Source: Nocardioides cynanchi (GTDB lineage: Bacteria > Actinomycetota > Actinomycetes > Propionibacteriales > Nocardioidaceae). Taken from it: a stretch of 64,000 nt of DNA. Made by a program: the position numbers and the translations under genes. Of this stretch, positions 16,985-25,031 are shown in pieces (positions within the stretch are counted from its first letter, which is position 1; each line of letters opens with the position of its first letter). The notes beneath the pieces were generated by a model that did no database searches, was not told the DNA's origin, and was given only the letters and a program-made list of their open reading frames with translations. The stretch lies in contig NZ_CP044344.1 of the NCBI RefSeq assembly GCF_008761635.1, forward strand, positions 372,001-436,000, read 5' to 3'.

Positions 16985-17953
16985 GTGCAGACCTCCACGC
17001 CGCGTGAGCCCCGGATCTGGCGGTCCCTCGCCGAGATCCCGGGCGACCTCGGTCGCACGGTGGTGGTGATCGGCAACTTCGACGGCGTCCACCTCGGTCA
17101 CCAGCACGTGATCCGCGAGGCCCGGGCCGCGGCCGACGCCGAGCACCTCCCGGTCGTCGCGGTGACCTTCGACCCGCACCCGATGGCCGTGCTGCGCCCC
17201 GAGCACGCACCGACGGCCCTGACCGACCTGGCGACCCGTGCCCGGTTGCTCGCGGCTGCGGGCGTCGACGACGTGCTGGCCGTCCCGTTCGACCGCGAGA
17301 TCGCTGCCTGGAGCCCGCACGAGTTCGCCGAGCGGGTGCTGGGCGACGCCCTGCACGCGACCGTGGTCGTCGTCGGCGCCAACTTCCGGTACGGCGCGCG
17401 GGCGGCCGGTGACGTCGCGTCGCTGGCCGCCAGCGGTGAGCAACTCGGGTTCCGGGCGATCGGCGTCCCCCTCGACGGGGGACCGCAGGTGTGGTCCTCG
17501 ACCTATGTGCGCACCTGCCTGGCCGCCGGCGACGTCGCGGGTGCCGCCGAGGCCCTGGGGCGGCCGTTCGCCGTGCGCGGCGAGGTGGTGCGGGGCGACC
17601 GGCGCGGGCACGAGCTGGGCTACCCGACCGCCAACGTGCCGACCGGAGGGATGACGGCGGCCCCCGCCGACGGCGTGTACGCCGGCTGGCTGCAGCGCCT
17701 GGACACCGGCGAGACCTACCCGGCCGCGATCAGTGTGGGCACCAACCCGACCTTCGAGGGCGAGCGCGACCGGCGGGTCGAGTCCTACGTGCTCGACCGC
17801 GACGACCTGGAGCTGTACGACGTGGTGGTCGAGGTCGCCTTCGTGGAGCGGATCCGGGGCATGGTGCGCTTCGACGGCGTCGAGGCGCTGGTGGAGACGA
17901 TGGCCGGCGACGTGGCCCGTGCACACGAGATCCTGGGAGTGGCCCGGCCGTGA
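16985..17953 (+). CDS. ribF: Bifunctional riboflavin kinase / FAD synthetase
   Basis: Converts riboflavin to FMN and then FAD. It has 322 residues. The N-terminal nucleotidyltransferase domain has VVIGNFDGVHLGHQHVI (HxGH-like motif) and VVVGANFRYGARAAGD. The C-terminal flavokinase domain has GRRGHELGYPTANVP-type motif (here DRRGHELGYPTANV) and AISVGTNPTFEG. GTG start with a leaderless promoter. It overlaps the following aminotransferase-like gene by GTGA. No FMN riboswitch was recognised upstream. Confidence 0.96.
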   Translation: MQTSTPREPRIWRSLAEIPGDLGRTVVVIGNFDGVHLGHQHVIREARAAADAEHLPVVAVTFDPHPMAVLRPEHAPTALTDLATRARLLAAAGVDDVLAVPFDREIAAWSPHEFAERVLGDALHATVVVVGANFRYGARAAGDVASLAASGEQLGFRAIGVPLDGGPQVWSSTYVRTCLAAGDVAGAAEALGRPFAVRGEVVRGDRRGHELGYPTANVPTGGMTAAPADGVYAGWLQRLDTGETYPAAISVGTNPTFEGERDRRVESYVLDRDDLELYDVVVEVAFVERIRGMVRFDGVEALVETMAGDVARAHEILGVARP

Positions 17954-19104
17954 GCGACCGACGGCCGATCGTCGACCTCACCGACGAGGAGGCCCGGCGC
18001 GCCCTGGTGCTCAAGTGGGGCAGCGTGCCGGCCGACGTGATCCCGGCCTGGGTGGCCGAGATGGACTACCACCTGGATCCCGTCGTCCACGCCGCGGTCC
18101 GCCGTGCCCTCGACGACGGCGTGACCGGCTACCCGCTGTTCGGCTCCTCCGACGGCCTCGGCGCGGCGTACTCCGGCTTCGCCCGGCGCCACTTCGGGGC
18201 CGAGGTCGACCCCGACTGGGTGATCCCGACCGTGGACGTGACCTCGGGGGTGCGGCTGGCCCTGACCCTGCTGTCGGAGGACGCGCCCGTCGTCTACCCG
18301 ACCCCGGGCTACCCGCCGCAGTTCGGCGTGCCCGGCCTGACCGGTCGCACGCTGGTTGAGCTGCGCGCCGACCCCGAGTCCGAGACGGCCGACCTCGACC
18401 TCGACCGGCTGGACGCGCTGCTCGTCGCCGGGGCCCGCACCCTGCTGCTCACCCAGCCGCACAACCCCTGGGGCCGGGTCTTCACCCGCGCCGAGCTCGA
18501 GGGCGTCCGCGACGTCGTGACCCGGCACGGAGCTCGGGTGATCAGCGACGAGATCCACGCGCCCCTCGTGCTGCCCGGAGCCGAGCACGTCCCCTACCTG
18601 TCGATCGAGGGCACGCACGACCACGCCGTCGCCGTGGTCGCCGCCTCCAAGGCGTTCAACACCGCGGGGCTGCGCTGTGCCCAGCTGGTGGTGCCCGACG
18701 ACGCCGCCCGGCGACGCGTGCTGGACTGCCCGCCGGCCGCCAACGACTCCTGGTCACCGCTGGGCGTCGTCGCGGCACGGACCGCCTACGAGCTCGGTGA
18801 CCCGTGGCTGGCCAGCCTCGTCGAGCGGCTCGACCAGCAGCGCACCCTGCTCGGGGACCTGCTCGCCGAGCACCTGCCGGAGGTACGCCGCTGGCCGCAC
18901 GAGGCGACGTACCTCGCCTGGCTCGACGTCGGCGCCTACGGGTTCGACGATCCGGCCGCGGTTGCCCTCGAGCGCGGCCGGGTGAAGGTCTCGCCCGGGG
19001 CCGACTACGCGTCCGACCTGGGCGACCATGTGCGGCTGAACTTCGCCACCAGCCCCGAGCGGCTCACCGAGATCGTGCGCCGGCTGGCCGCTGCCTGGAC
19101 CTGA
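17950..19104 (+). CDS. MalY/PatB-type PLP-dependent cystathionine beta-lyase / aminotransferase
   Basis: A 384-residue fold-type I PLP enzyme. Early residues RALVLKWGSVPADVIPAWVAEMDY match the MalY/PatB family. TQPHNPWGRVFTR holds the substrate-binding Asn, VISDEIHAPLVLPG the ring-stacking Asp, and AASKAFNTAGLRCA the PLP Lys. Such proteins cleave cystathionine to homocysteine, and some act as regulators or aminotransferases. The GTG at 17950 overlaps the ribF stop, so it is translated with ribF. Functional coupling may reflect co-transcription only. Confidence 0.88.
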   Translation: MSDRRPIVDLTDEEARRALVLKWGSVPADVIPAWVAEMDYHLDPVVHAAVRRALDDGVTGYPLFGSSDGLGAAYSGFARRHFGAEVDPDWVIPTVDVTSGVRLALTLLSEDAPVVYPTPGYPPQFGVPGLTGRTLVELRADPESETADLDLDRLDALLVAGARTLLLTQPHNPWGRVFTRAELEGVRDVVTRHGARVISDEIHAPLVLPGAEHVPYLSIEGTHDHAVAVVAASKAFNTAGLRCAQLVVPDDAARRRVLDCPPAANDSWSPLGVVAARTAYELGDPWLASLVERLDQQRTLLGDLLAEHLPEVRRWPHEATYLAWLDVGAYGFDDPAAVALERGRVKVSPGADYASDLGDHVRLNFATSPERLTEIVRRLAAAWT

Positions 19105-19125
19105 GCGAGGACCGCACCGGTCCGG

Positions 19126-19383
19126 TTACGCGTCGAGGTCCTTCTCGACCATCGCCGCGATCGTGTCGACATCGGCCTCGTTGTCGCCGGACACCTCGAC
19201 CGTGTCGCCCTTGGCGGCGCCCAGGGTCATGATCATCAGGGCCGAGCTGGCATCGACCGGGTCCCCGCCGGGCATGCCGATCGTCACCTCGGAGTCGAGT
19301 TCGCCGGCCGCCTCCGAGATCAGGGCCGCGGGGCGGGCGTGCAGGCCGACGGCCGAGCCGACGATGACGGACTTGGTGGGCAT
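19126..19383 (-). CDS. ptsH: Phosphocarrier protein HPr
   Basis: Small PTS phosphocarrier (85 residues) that passes phosphate from enzyme I to EIIA domains. The active His is in GLHARPAAL near residue 15, and the regulatory Ser region is DASSALMIMTLGA. It is the last gene of the fruR-fruK-fruA-ptsH operon, 29 bases after fruA. As the only HPr in the window it should serve both the fructose and mannitol-type systems. Confidence 0.97.
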   Translation of the reverse strand: MPTKSVIVGSAVGLHARPAALISEAAGELDSEVTIGMPGGDPVDASSALMIMTLGAAKGDTVEVSGDNEADVDTIAAMVEKDLDA

Positions 19384-19412
19384 GTGTGCTCCTTCGAGTG
19401 GGCGGGACGTGG

Positions 19413-21470
19413 TCAGACGGTAGCGACGTCGGTGTTGACCGGCCACACCGTCTTGGCAGCGATCACGGCGGCGGCACCGACGAGCACGCCGGCGATCAGG
19501 GCGATGAAGTACCCGGCGATGTTGTGCACGGCGAACAGCACGAAGATGCCACCGTGCGGTGCCCGCACGCTGACGTTCAGGGCCTCCGAGAGCGCCCCGG
19601 TGACGGCGCTGCCCAGCATGATCGACGGGATCACCCGCAGCGGGTCGGCGGCCGCGAACGGGATGGCGCCCTCGGTGATGAACGACGCCCCGAGAGCCCA
19701 GCCGGCCTTGCCGTTCTCTCTCTCCGGGAGGGAGAACAGCGCAGGTCGGACCACCGTGGCCAGGGCCAGGGCGATCGGCGGCACCATGCCGGCGAGCATG
19801 ACCGCGGCCATGATCTGCAGGCGCGGGTCGTCGGCCGCAGCCGAGGCGGCCGCGCCGACGCCGGCGGCGGCGAAGCTGTAGGCCACCTTGTTGAGCGGAC
19901 CACCCATGTCGAAGGCCATCATCAGTCCGAGCACGACCCCGAGCAGGACCGCGTTGGAGCCGCTCATGTTGGTCAGGCCGCTGTTGAGCGAGTCGATCAG
20001 CTTGCCGATGGGCTTGCCCAGCACCACGATCATCACGAGTCCGACGATGATGGTGGTCAGCAACGGGATGACCAGGACCGGCATCAGACCCCTGGCCCAG
20101 GCCGGCACCGTCCAGCTCGCGATCCAGTGCGCGACCAGGCCGGCGAGCACGCCGCCGACGATGGCGCCCAGGAAGCCGGTCGCCGGCAGGCTGGTGGGGT
20201 TGGCGGTGGCGCCGTCGGTGACCGCGAAGATGTTCGTGGCCAGACCGCCCATGATGAAGCCCGGGGCGATGCCTGGCCGGTCGGCGATCGCATAGGCGAT
20301 GTAGCCCGCCAGGGCCGGCACGAAGAACATGAACGCCGTCTTGCCGAAGATGAAGAAGAGCGCGCCCAGGTAGGCGAAGAAGCCGGAGTGGAACAACGCG
20401 TGCGGCAGCGCGAGAGCCGTGGGGTCCGGCAGGTTGAGGAACGTGTTGTCCACGGCGATCTTGCCGTAGCTGTTGACGATCTCGTCGCCACCGAAGAGGA
20501 ACCCGAGGGCGATCAGGAGGCCGCCGGCGGCGACGAAGGGGATCATGTAGGACACGCCGGTCATCAGCACCCGGCGGGTGCGCCCGCCCCACGTCTCGGC
20601 TGCTCCGGTCTGCGTGGAGCCGGACGCGGCCGAGCCCTCCACTCGCGGGGCGTTCGGGTCGTCGGCGTAGCGCAGGGCCTCGGCGATCATGGCGTCACCG
20701 TCGTCGATCGGCCGCTTGACCCCCGAGGACACCACCGGCTTGCCGGCGAAGCGGCCGCGGTCGCGGACCCCGACGTCGACGGCGAAGATCACCGCGGACG
20801 CGGCCGCGATGGTGGCCGGCGCGAGCGGCTTCGAGCCGGCGGAGCCCTGGGTCTCGACCGAGATCGGGACCCCGGCGCGTGCGGCCGCGGCCTCGAGGGC
20901 CTCGGCGGCCATGTAGGTGTGGGCGATCCCGGTCGGGCAGGCGGTGACCGCTACCAGCGAGCGCCCGCCGGAGGGGGCCGGGCCGGCGGCGGCGCCGGGC
21001 GCGACCGCGGCGGCCGGCTGGTCGCCGACCGCGGCCATCACCAGGTCGACGACCTCCTGGGCGGACGAGGCGCCGCGCAGGCTGTCGACGAAGTCGCGCT
21101 TGACCAGCGACCGGGCCAGCTTGGTGAGCAGCTGCAGGTGGGTCGCGTCGCCGCCTGCCGGGGCGGCGATCAGGAACGCCAGGTCTGCGGGGCCGTCCTT
21201 CGCACCGAACTCGACCCTCGGCTGGAGCCTCGCGAAGGCGAGCGTCGGCTCGGCGACGCCGGCGGTGCGGCAGTGGGGGATCGCGATGCCTCCGGGCAGC
21301 CCGGTGGGAGCGGTGCCCTCGCGGGTGATCGCGTCCTCGGCCAGCTGGTCGGGGTCGTCGGCGCGGCCGGCCTCCCCGACGATGCGGGCCAGGGCGCGGA
21401 TGACGTCGTGCTTCTCCGACCCGAGATCGGCGTCGAGCCGGATCAGGTCGGCGGTGATCAGGTCGGACAT
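19413..21470 (-). CDS. fruA: Fructose-specific PTS enzyme IIABC
   Basis: Membrane permease that takes up fructose as fructose-1-phosphate. The 685 residues hold three domains. EIIA (about 1-145) has phospho-His in GGIAIPHCRT. EIIB (about 168-270) has phospho-Cys in VAVTACPTGIAHTYMA. EIIC (about 300-685) has around nine membrane segments and FDMGGPLNKVAY. Start ATG at 21470 is five bases after the fruK stop. The order fruR-fruK-fruA-ptsH with ptsI divergent resembles Corynebacterium and other actinobacteria. Confidence 0.95.
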   Translation of the reverse strand: MSDLITADLIRLDADLGSEKHDVIRALARIVGEAGRADDPDQLAEDAITREGTAPTGLPGGIAIPHCRTAGVAEPTLAFARLQPRVEFGAKDGPADLAFLIAAPAGGDATHLQLLTKLARSLVKRDFVDSLRGASSAQEVVDLVMAAVGDQPAAAVAPGAAAGPAPSGGRSLVAVTACPTGIAHTYMAAEALEAAAARAGVPISVETQGSAGSKPLAPATIAAASAVIFAVDVGVRDRGRFAGKPVVSSGVKRPIDDGDAMIAEALRYADDPNAPRVEGSAASGSTQTGAAETWGGRTRRVLMTGVSYMIPFVAAGGLLIALGFLFGGDEIVNSYGKIAVDNTFLNLPDPTALALPHALFHSGFFAYLGALFFIFGKTAFMFFVPALAGYIAYAIADRPGIAPGFIMGGLATNIFAVTDGATANPTSLPATGFLGAIVGGVLAGLVAHWIASWTVPAWARGLMPVLVIPLLTTIIVGLVMIVVLGKPIGKLIDSLNSGLTNMSGSNAVLLGVVLGLMMAFDMGGPLNKVAYSFAAAGVGAAASAAADDPRLQIMAAVMLAGMVPPIALALATVVRPALFSLPERENGKAGWALGASFITEGAIPFAAADPLRVIPSIMLGSAVTGALSEALNVSVRAPHGGIFVLFAVHNIAGYFIALIAGVLVGAAAVIAAKTVWPVNTDVATV

Positions 21471-21475
21471 GGGGG

Positions 21476-22444
21476 TCACCTTCCGGTGGTGAGGGGGAGG
21501 CGGGTGACCGTCACGAGCTCGGGTCGGACCTGCCGGGGGTGGGGGATCGTCGTACCCGGGAGGCCGGCGGCGGCGCTGCCGTAGGCGACTGCGAGCGCGA
21601 GTCGTTGGTCGGGGCTGCGTCCGGTGACGTCCCCGAGGAGGTAGCCGAACAGGCTGGAGTCGCCCGCCCCGACCGTGCTGACGACCGTGGTCGGCGGGGG
21701 CGTGGCGTGCCAGGCCGCGTCCTTGTCGACGAGTACGGCGCCGTGCGGACCGAGGGTCACCAGCACACTCTCCACTCCATGCTCGATCAGCGCCAGAGCT
21801 GCGCGCCCGGCGGCCGCCGGATCCGACTCGAGACGGTCGGCGTCGGCGCCGGTGAACGACGCCAGCTCCTCGCCGTTGGGCTTCATCAGGTGGGGTGCGC
21901 TGGCGGCGTCCGCCGAGAGGGCGTCGACCAGCGCCTTGAGCGGTGCGTCGCTGGTGTCGACCGCGACCCGTGCCCCGGCACCTCGCAGCGCGGCGACCAG
22001 CTCGGCGTACCACTCGGGCGGCGCACCCGGGGGGAGCGATCCGGCCAGGACGATCCAGTCCGCGCTCCCTGCGCGCCGGACCAGTGCCTCGGTGAGCTCG
22101 TCGAGCAGCCGGGTCGTGGCCTGGGGTCCGGGGCTGTTCAGCTTGGTGGTGGTGCCGTCGGGCTCGGTGATCGTGATGTTCACGCGCAGGTCGCCCTCGT
22201 GGGGCACCGGGCGGCAGTCGATCCCGGCCGCGAGGAGCTCGAGGACGAAGGGGTCCTCCTTGGTGGCGGGGAGCACGGCGATGGACGGGATGTCGGCGGC
22301 GACGCAGGCTCGAGAGATGTTCACGCCCTTCCCTCCGGCCTGGGAGATCACCGACTCCGCACGCTGGACGGTGCCGCGCTCGAGGGGTCCGGACAGGTTC
22401 ACCGTGCGGTCGTGGCTCGGGTTGGCGGTGAGGGTGACGATCAT
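21476..22444 (-). CDS. fruK: 1-phosphofructokinase
   Basis: Phosphorylates fructose-1-phosphate to fructose-1,6-bisphosphate, the step after EII-Fru uptake. It has 322 residues of the PfkB fold. MIVTLTANPSHDRTV opens it, followed by the GGKGVNISRA motif near residue 37, and the ATP-site/catalytic motif VSTVGAGDSSLFGYLLG with the catalytic Asp near residue 257. ATG at 22444 lies 13 bases after the fruR stop. It is tightly packed with fruA. Confidence 0.95.
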   Translation of the reverse strand: MIVTLTANPSHDRTVNLSGPLERGTVQRAESVISQAGGKGVNISRACVAADIPSIAVLPATKEDPFVLELLAAGIDCRPVPHEGDLRVNITITEPDGTTTKLNSPGPQATTRLLDELTEALVRRAGSADWIVLAGSLPPGAPPEWYAELVAALRGAGARVAVDTSDAPLKALVDALSADAASAPHLMKPNGEELASFTGADADRLESDPAAAGRAALALIEHGVESVLVTLGPHGAVLVDKDAAWHATPPPTTVVSTVGAGDSSLFGYLLGDVTGRSPDQRLALAVAYGSAAAGLPGTTIPHPRQVRPELVTVTRLPLTTGR

Positions 22445-22457
22445 GAGCGCTCCCCGT

Positions 22458-23225
22458 TCATGCGACGACGATCTCCATGCCGGCTCGGGCCAGCGCGCGG
22501 CGGTCGGCCGACGACACCTCGTCGTCGGTGACCAGGACGTCGACCTCGGCCGCCGAGGCGAAGCGGACGGCGGTCTCGATGCCGAACTTGGAGGAGTCGG
22601 CGAGCACCACGACCCGGCTCCCGCTCGCCACCAGGGCTCGCTTGACGGCCGCCTCGTCGGCATCCGGCGTGGTCAGGCCGTGCTCGGCGGTCAGGCCGTT
22701 GGTGCCGATGAAGGAGACGTCCACGCGCAGGTCGCTGAGGAAGGAGACGGTGTCGGCGCCCACGGCTGCCTGGGTGGTACGCCGGACCCGGCCGGGCAGC
22801 AGCCGGAGGTCGATCTGACGCAGCCCGGCCAGCCGGGACGCGATCGGCACGGCGTGGGTGAAGACCGTCAGCGCGTGGTCGGAGGGCAGCAGGGTGGCCA
22901 GGCGAGCGGTGGTGGAGCCGGCGTCGATCAGGACCGTGCCGCCGCTCGGTGGCAGCTGGGCGACCGCCGCCCGGGCGATCCGCTCCTTGCGCTCGGTGTT
23001 GACCTGGTCGCGCTCGCGGATGCCGGACTCGATCAGCGACAGGGAGCTGGGGGGTACGACGCCGCCGTGCACCCGGCGGACCAGCCCGATCCGCTCCAGG
23101 CTCGACAGGTCCCGGCGCACGGTCTCGGTGGTGACGGCGTACTCTCGGGCCAGCTGGTTGACCGACATCCGCCCGCGCTCGGTGACCAGACGCGCGATCG
23201 CCTGCTGGCGTTCCTCGGCGTACAT
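22458..23225 (-). CDS. fruR: DeoR-family regulator of the fructose PTS
   Basis: DNA-binding repressor of the DeoR family, 255 residues. An N-terminal winged helix-turn-helix has ARLVTERGRMSVNQLAREYAV followed by TTETVRRDLSSLERIGLV (residues about 10-55). A sugar-phosphate sensor domain carries DAGSTTARLA and VSFIGTNGLTAEHG. The ATG at 23225 gives the canonical DeoR start MYAEERQQAI and follows GAGGAG; an in-frame ATG lies at 23243. It heads the operon and faces ptsI. A palindromic element at its own promoter recurs before the mannitol-type PTS operon, suggesting it controls both. Confidence 0.9.
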   Translation of the reverse strand: MYAEERQQAIARLVTERGRMSVNQLAREYAVTTETVRRDLSSLERIGLVRRVHGGVVPPSSLSLIESGIRERDQVNTERKERIARAAVAQLPPSGGTVLIDAGSTTARLATLLPSDHALTVFTHAVPIASRLAGLRQIDLRLLPGRVRRTTQAAVGADTVSFLSDLRVDVSFIGTNGLTAEHGLTTPDADEAAVKRALVASGSRVVVLADSSKFGIETAVRFASAAEVDVLVTDDEVSSADRRALARAGMEIVVA

Positions 23226-23239
23226 GGGCAGCAAGCTCC

Positions 23240-23288
23240 TCACATCTGTGTCTGTGTGGTTTTACGCCCGAACGTGTTGACTTGTCAA
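23240..23288 (-). promoter_or_regulatory. Promoter and candidate operator of fruR-fruK-fruA-ptsH
   Basis: Minus strand: -35 TTGACA (23283-23288), 18-base spacer, -10 TAAAAC (23259-23264). The expected transcription start lies at or just beside the element TCACATCTGTGT (plus strand, 23240-23251), which has CACA/TGTG half-sites. The same element at the same geometry precedes the mannitol-type EIIC gene. Confidence 0.65.
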
Positions 23289-23307
23289 GGGGGGTCAGGA
23301 GTAGCGT
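23277..23307 (+). promoter_or_regulatory. Promoter of ptsI (leaderless)
   Basis: TTGACT (23277-23282) and TAGCGT (23302-23307), then six bases to the ATG at 23314. The -35 boxes of ptsI and fruR touch, forming TTGAC-TT-GTCAA, a palindrome that could itself be a control site. Confidence 0.5.
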
Positions 23308-23313
23308 GTCGCC

Positions 23314-24993
23314 ATGAGCGACCAGTCGTCCACCGGCTCCCTGCACGGCACCCCGGTCGTCCCCGGAGTCGCCTACGGCCCGGCCCTGGTCGTCCGGGGC
23401 GAGGTCTCGCCCGAGGCGATCGCGCGCTTCGACGGTGCCGCCCTCGACGAGGACGCCGCCCTCACGGCGTACGACGAGGCTGCCGACGCCGTCGCCACCG
23501 GCTTCACCCGCCGTGCCGACAAGGCCTCGGGCGCGGCGGCCGAGGTGCTCACGGCCAGCGCCGGCCTGAGCCGCGACAAGGGGCTGCGCTCGGCGGTCCG
23601 CAAGCACCTGCGCAGCGGCGAGGACCTCCTGACCTCCGTTCACGCCGCTGTGGAGCAGTTCACCGCGGTGTTCACGCAGATGGGCGGCCTGATGGCCGAG
23701 CGGGTCACCGACCTGCGCGACATCGAGCGTCGGGTCGTCGCCCACCTGGTCGGCGAGCCGGAGCCCGGCGTCCAGATGCCGGAGGACCCGGTCGTCCTGC
23801 TCGCCGCGGACCTCGCGCCGTCCGACACCGCCACCCTCGACCCGCGGGTCGTGCTCGCCCTGGTCACCGAGCGGGGCGGGCCGACCAGCCACACCGCGAT
23901 CATCGCCCGCCAGCTCGCGATCCCGTGCGTGGTCGGCGCCCCCGGGGTCACCGACATCGCGACCGGTACGCCGCTCCTGGTCGACGGCACCACCGGGTCC
24001 ATCGAGACCGCACCGGACCCCGACCAGGCGCGGCGCCAGGTCGAGGCGGACCGCGAGCAGCGCGCCGCGCTGGCCACCTGGAGCGGCCCGGGCGAGACCG
24101 CCGACGGCACCAGGATCAAGATCCTGGCCAACGTCGCCGACGGCGAGTCCGCCCGAGGAGCGGCGGACGGTCCGGTCGAGGGCGTGGGCCTGTTCCGCAC
24201 CGAGCTGTGCTTCCTGAACCGCACGGAGGAGCCGTCGGCCGAGGAGCAGGCACAGATCTACGGCGAGGTGCTGGCGCCGTTCAAGGGCCGCTACGTCGTC
24301 GTCCGCACCCTCGACGCCGGGTCCGACAAGCCGGTGGCCTTCGCGACCCACGAGGGCGAGGAGAACCCCGCCCTCGGCGTGCGCGGCCTGCGCCTCTCCT
24401 TCGACAACCCCGACCTCCTCGTGCGCCAGCTCGACGGCATCGCGGCGGCCGCCGAGGCGACCGGCACCGAGACCTGGGTGATGGCCCCGATGGTGGCCAC
24501 CGTCGCCGAGGCGGCCGAGTTCGGCGAGGCCGTGCGCAGTCGGGGGCTCAAGCCCGGCGTGATGGTGGAGGTGCCGTCGGCGGCGTTGCTGGCGCACCGG
24601 ATGCTGGAGGTGGTCGACTTCCTCTCGATCGGCACCAACGACCTGACGCAGTACACGATGGCCGCCGACCGGATGGCCACCGACCTGGCCCACCTCACCG
24701 ACGCGTGGCAGCCCGCCGTGCTCCAGCTGATCGCGATCACCGCCGAGGCCGGCAAGCAGGCCGGCAAGCCGGTGGGCGTGTGCGGCGAGGCGGCCGCGGA
24801 CCCGCTGCTGGCGTGCGTCCTGGTCGGGATGGGCATCACGTCGCTGTCGATGGCCTCGGCTGCGGTGCGTCCGGTCGGGGCCCGGCTCGCGGCCGCCAGC
24901 ATGGACCACCTCGAGGACGCCGCCGAGGCTGCGCTGGCCGCCAAGGACCCGATGGCGGCCCGCGCCGCCGTCCGGGCCGTGCTGGACGCCTGA
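23314..24993 (+). CDS. ptsI: PTS enzyme I (phosphoenolpyruvate-protein phosphotransferase)
   Basis: Takes phosphate from phosphoenolpyruvate and passes it to HPr. It has 559 residues. The phospho-His is in GGPTSHTAIIAR near residue 193. The PEP-binding C-terminal barrel has GVGLFRTELCFLNR, and SIGTNDLTQYTMAADR and the active Cys in GVCGEAAADPLL are present. It is divergent from the fruR operon with back-to-back promoters and appears leaderless. It should supply all PTS permeases encoded here. Confidence 0.96.
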   Translation: MSDQSSTGSLHGTPVVPGVAYGPALVVRGEVSPEAIARFDGAALDEDAALTAYDEAADAVATGFTRRADKASGAAAEVLTASAGLSRDKGLRSAVRKHLRSGEDLLTSVHAAVEQFTAVFTQMGGLMAERVTDLRDIERRVVAHLVGEPEPGVQMPEDPVVLLAADLAPSDTATLDPRVVLALVTERGGPTSHTAIIARQLAIPCVVGAPGVTDIATGTPLLVDGTTGSIETAPDPDQARRQVEADREQRAALATWSGPGETADGTRIKILANVADGESARGAADGPVEGVGLFRTELCFLNRTEEPSAEEQAQIYGEVLAPFKGRYVVVRTLDAGSDKPVAFATHEGEENPALGVRGLRLSFDNPDLLVRQLDGIAAAAEATGTETWVMAPMVATVAEAAEFGEAVRSRGLKPGVMVEVPSAALLAHRMLEVVDFLSIGTNDLTQYTMAADRMATDLAHLTDAWQPAVLQLIAITAEAGKQAGKPVGVCGEAAADPLLACVLVGMGITSLSMASAAVRPVGARLAAASMDHLEDAAEAALAAKDPMAARAAVRAVLDA

Positions 24994-25031
24994 GCGGAGC
25001 GAGGAGGGCAGGCCGCGAGCCCGGGGGGCGG

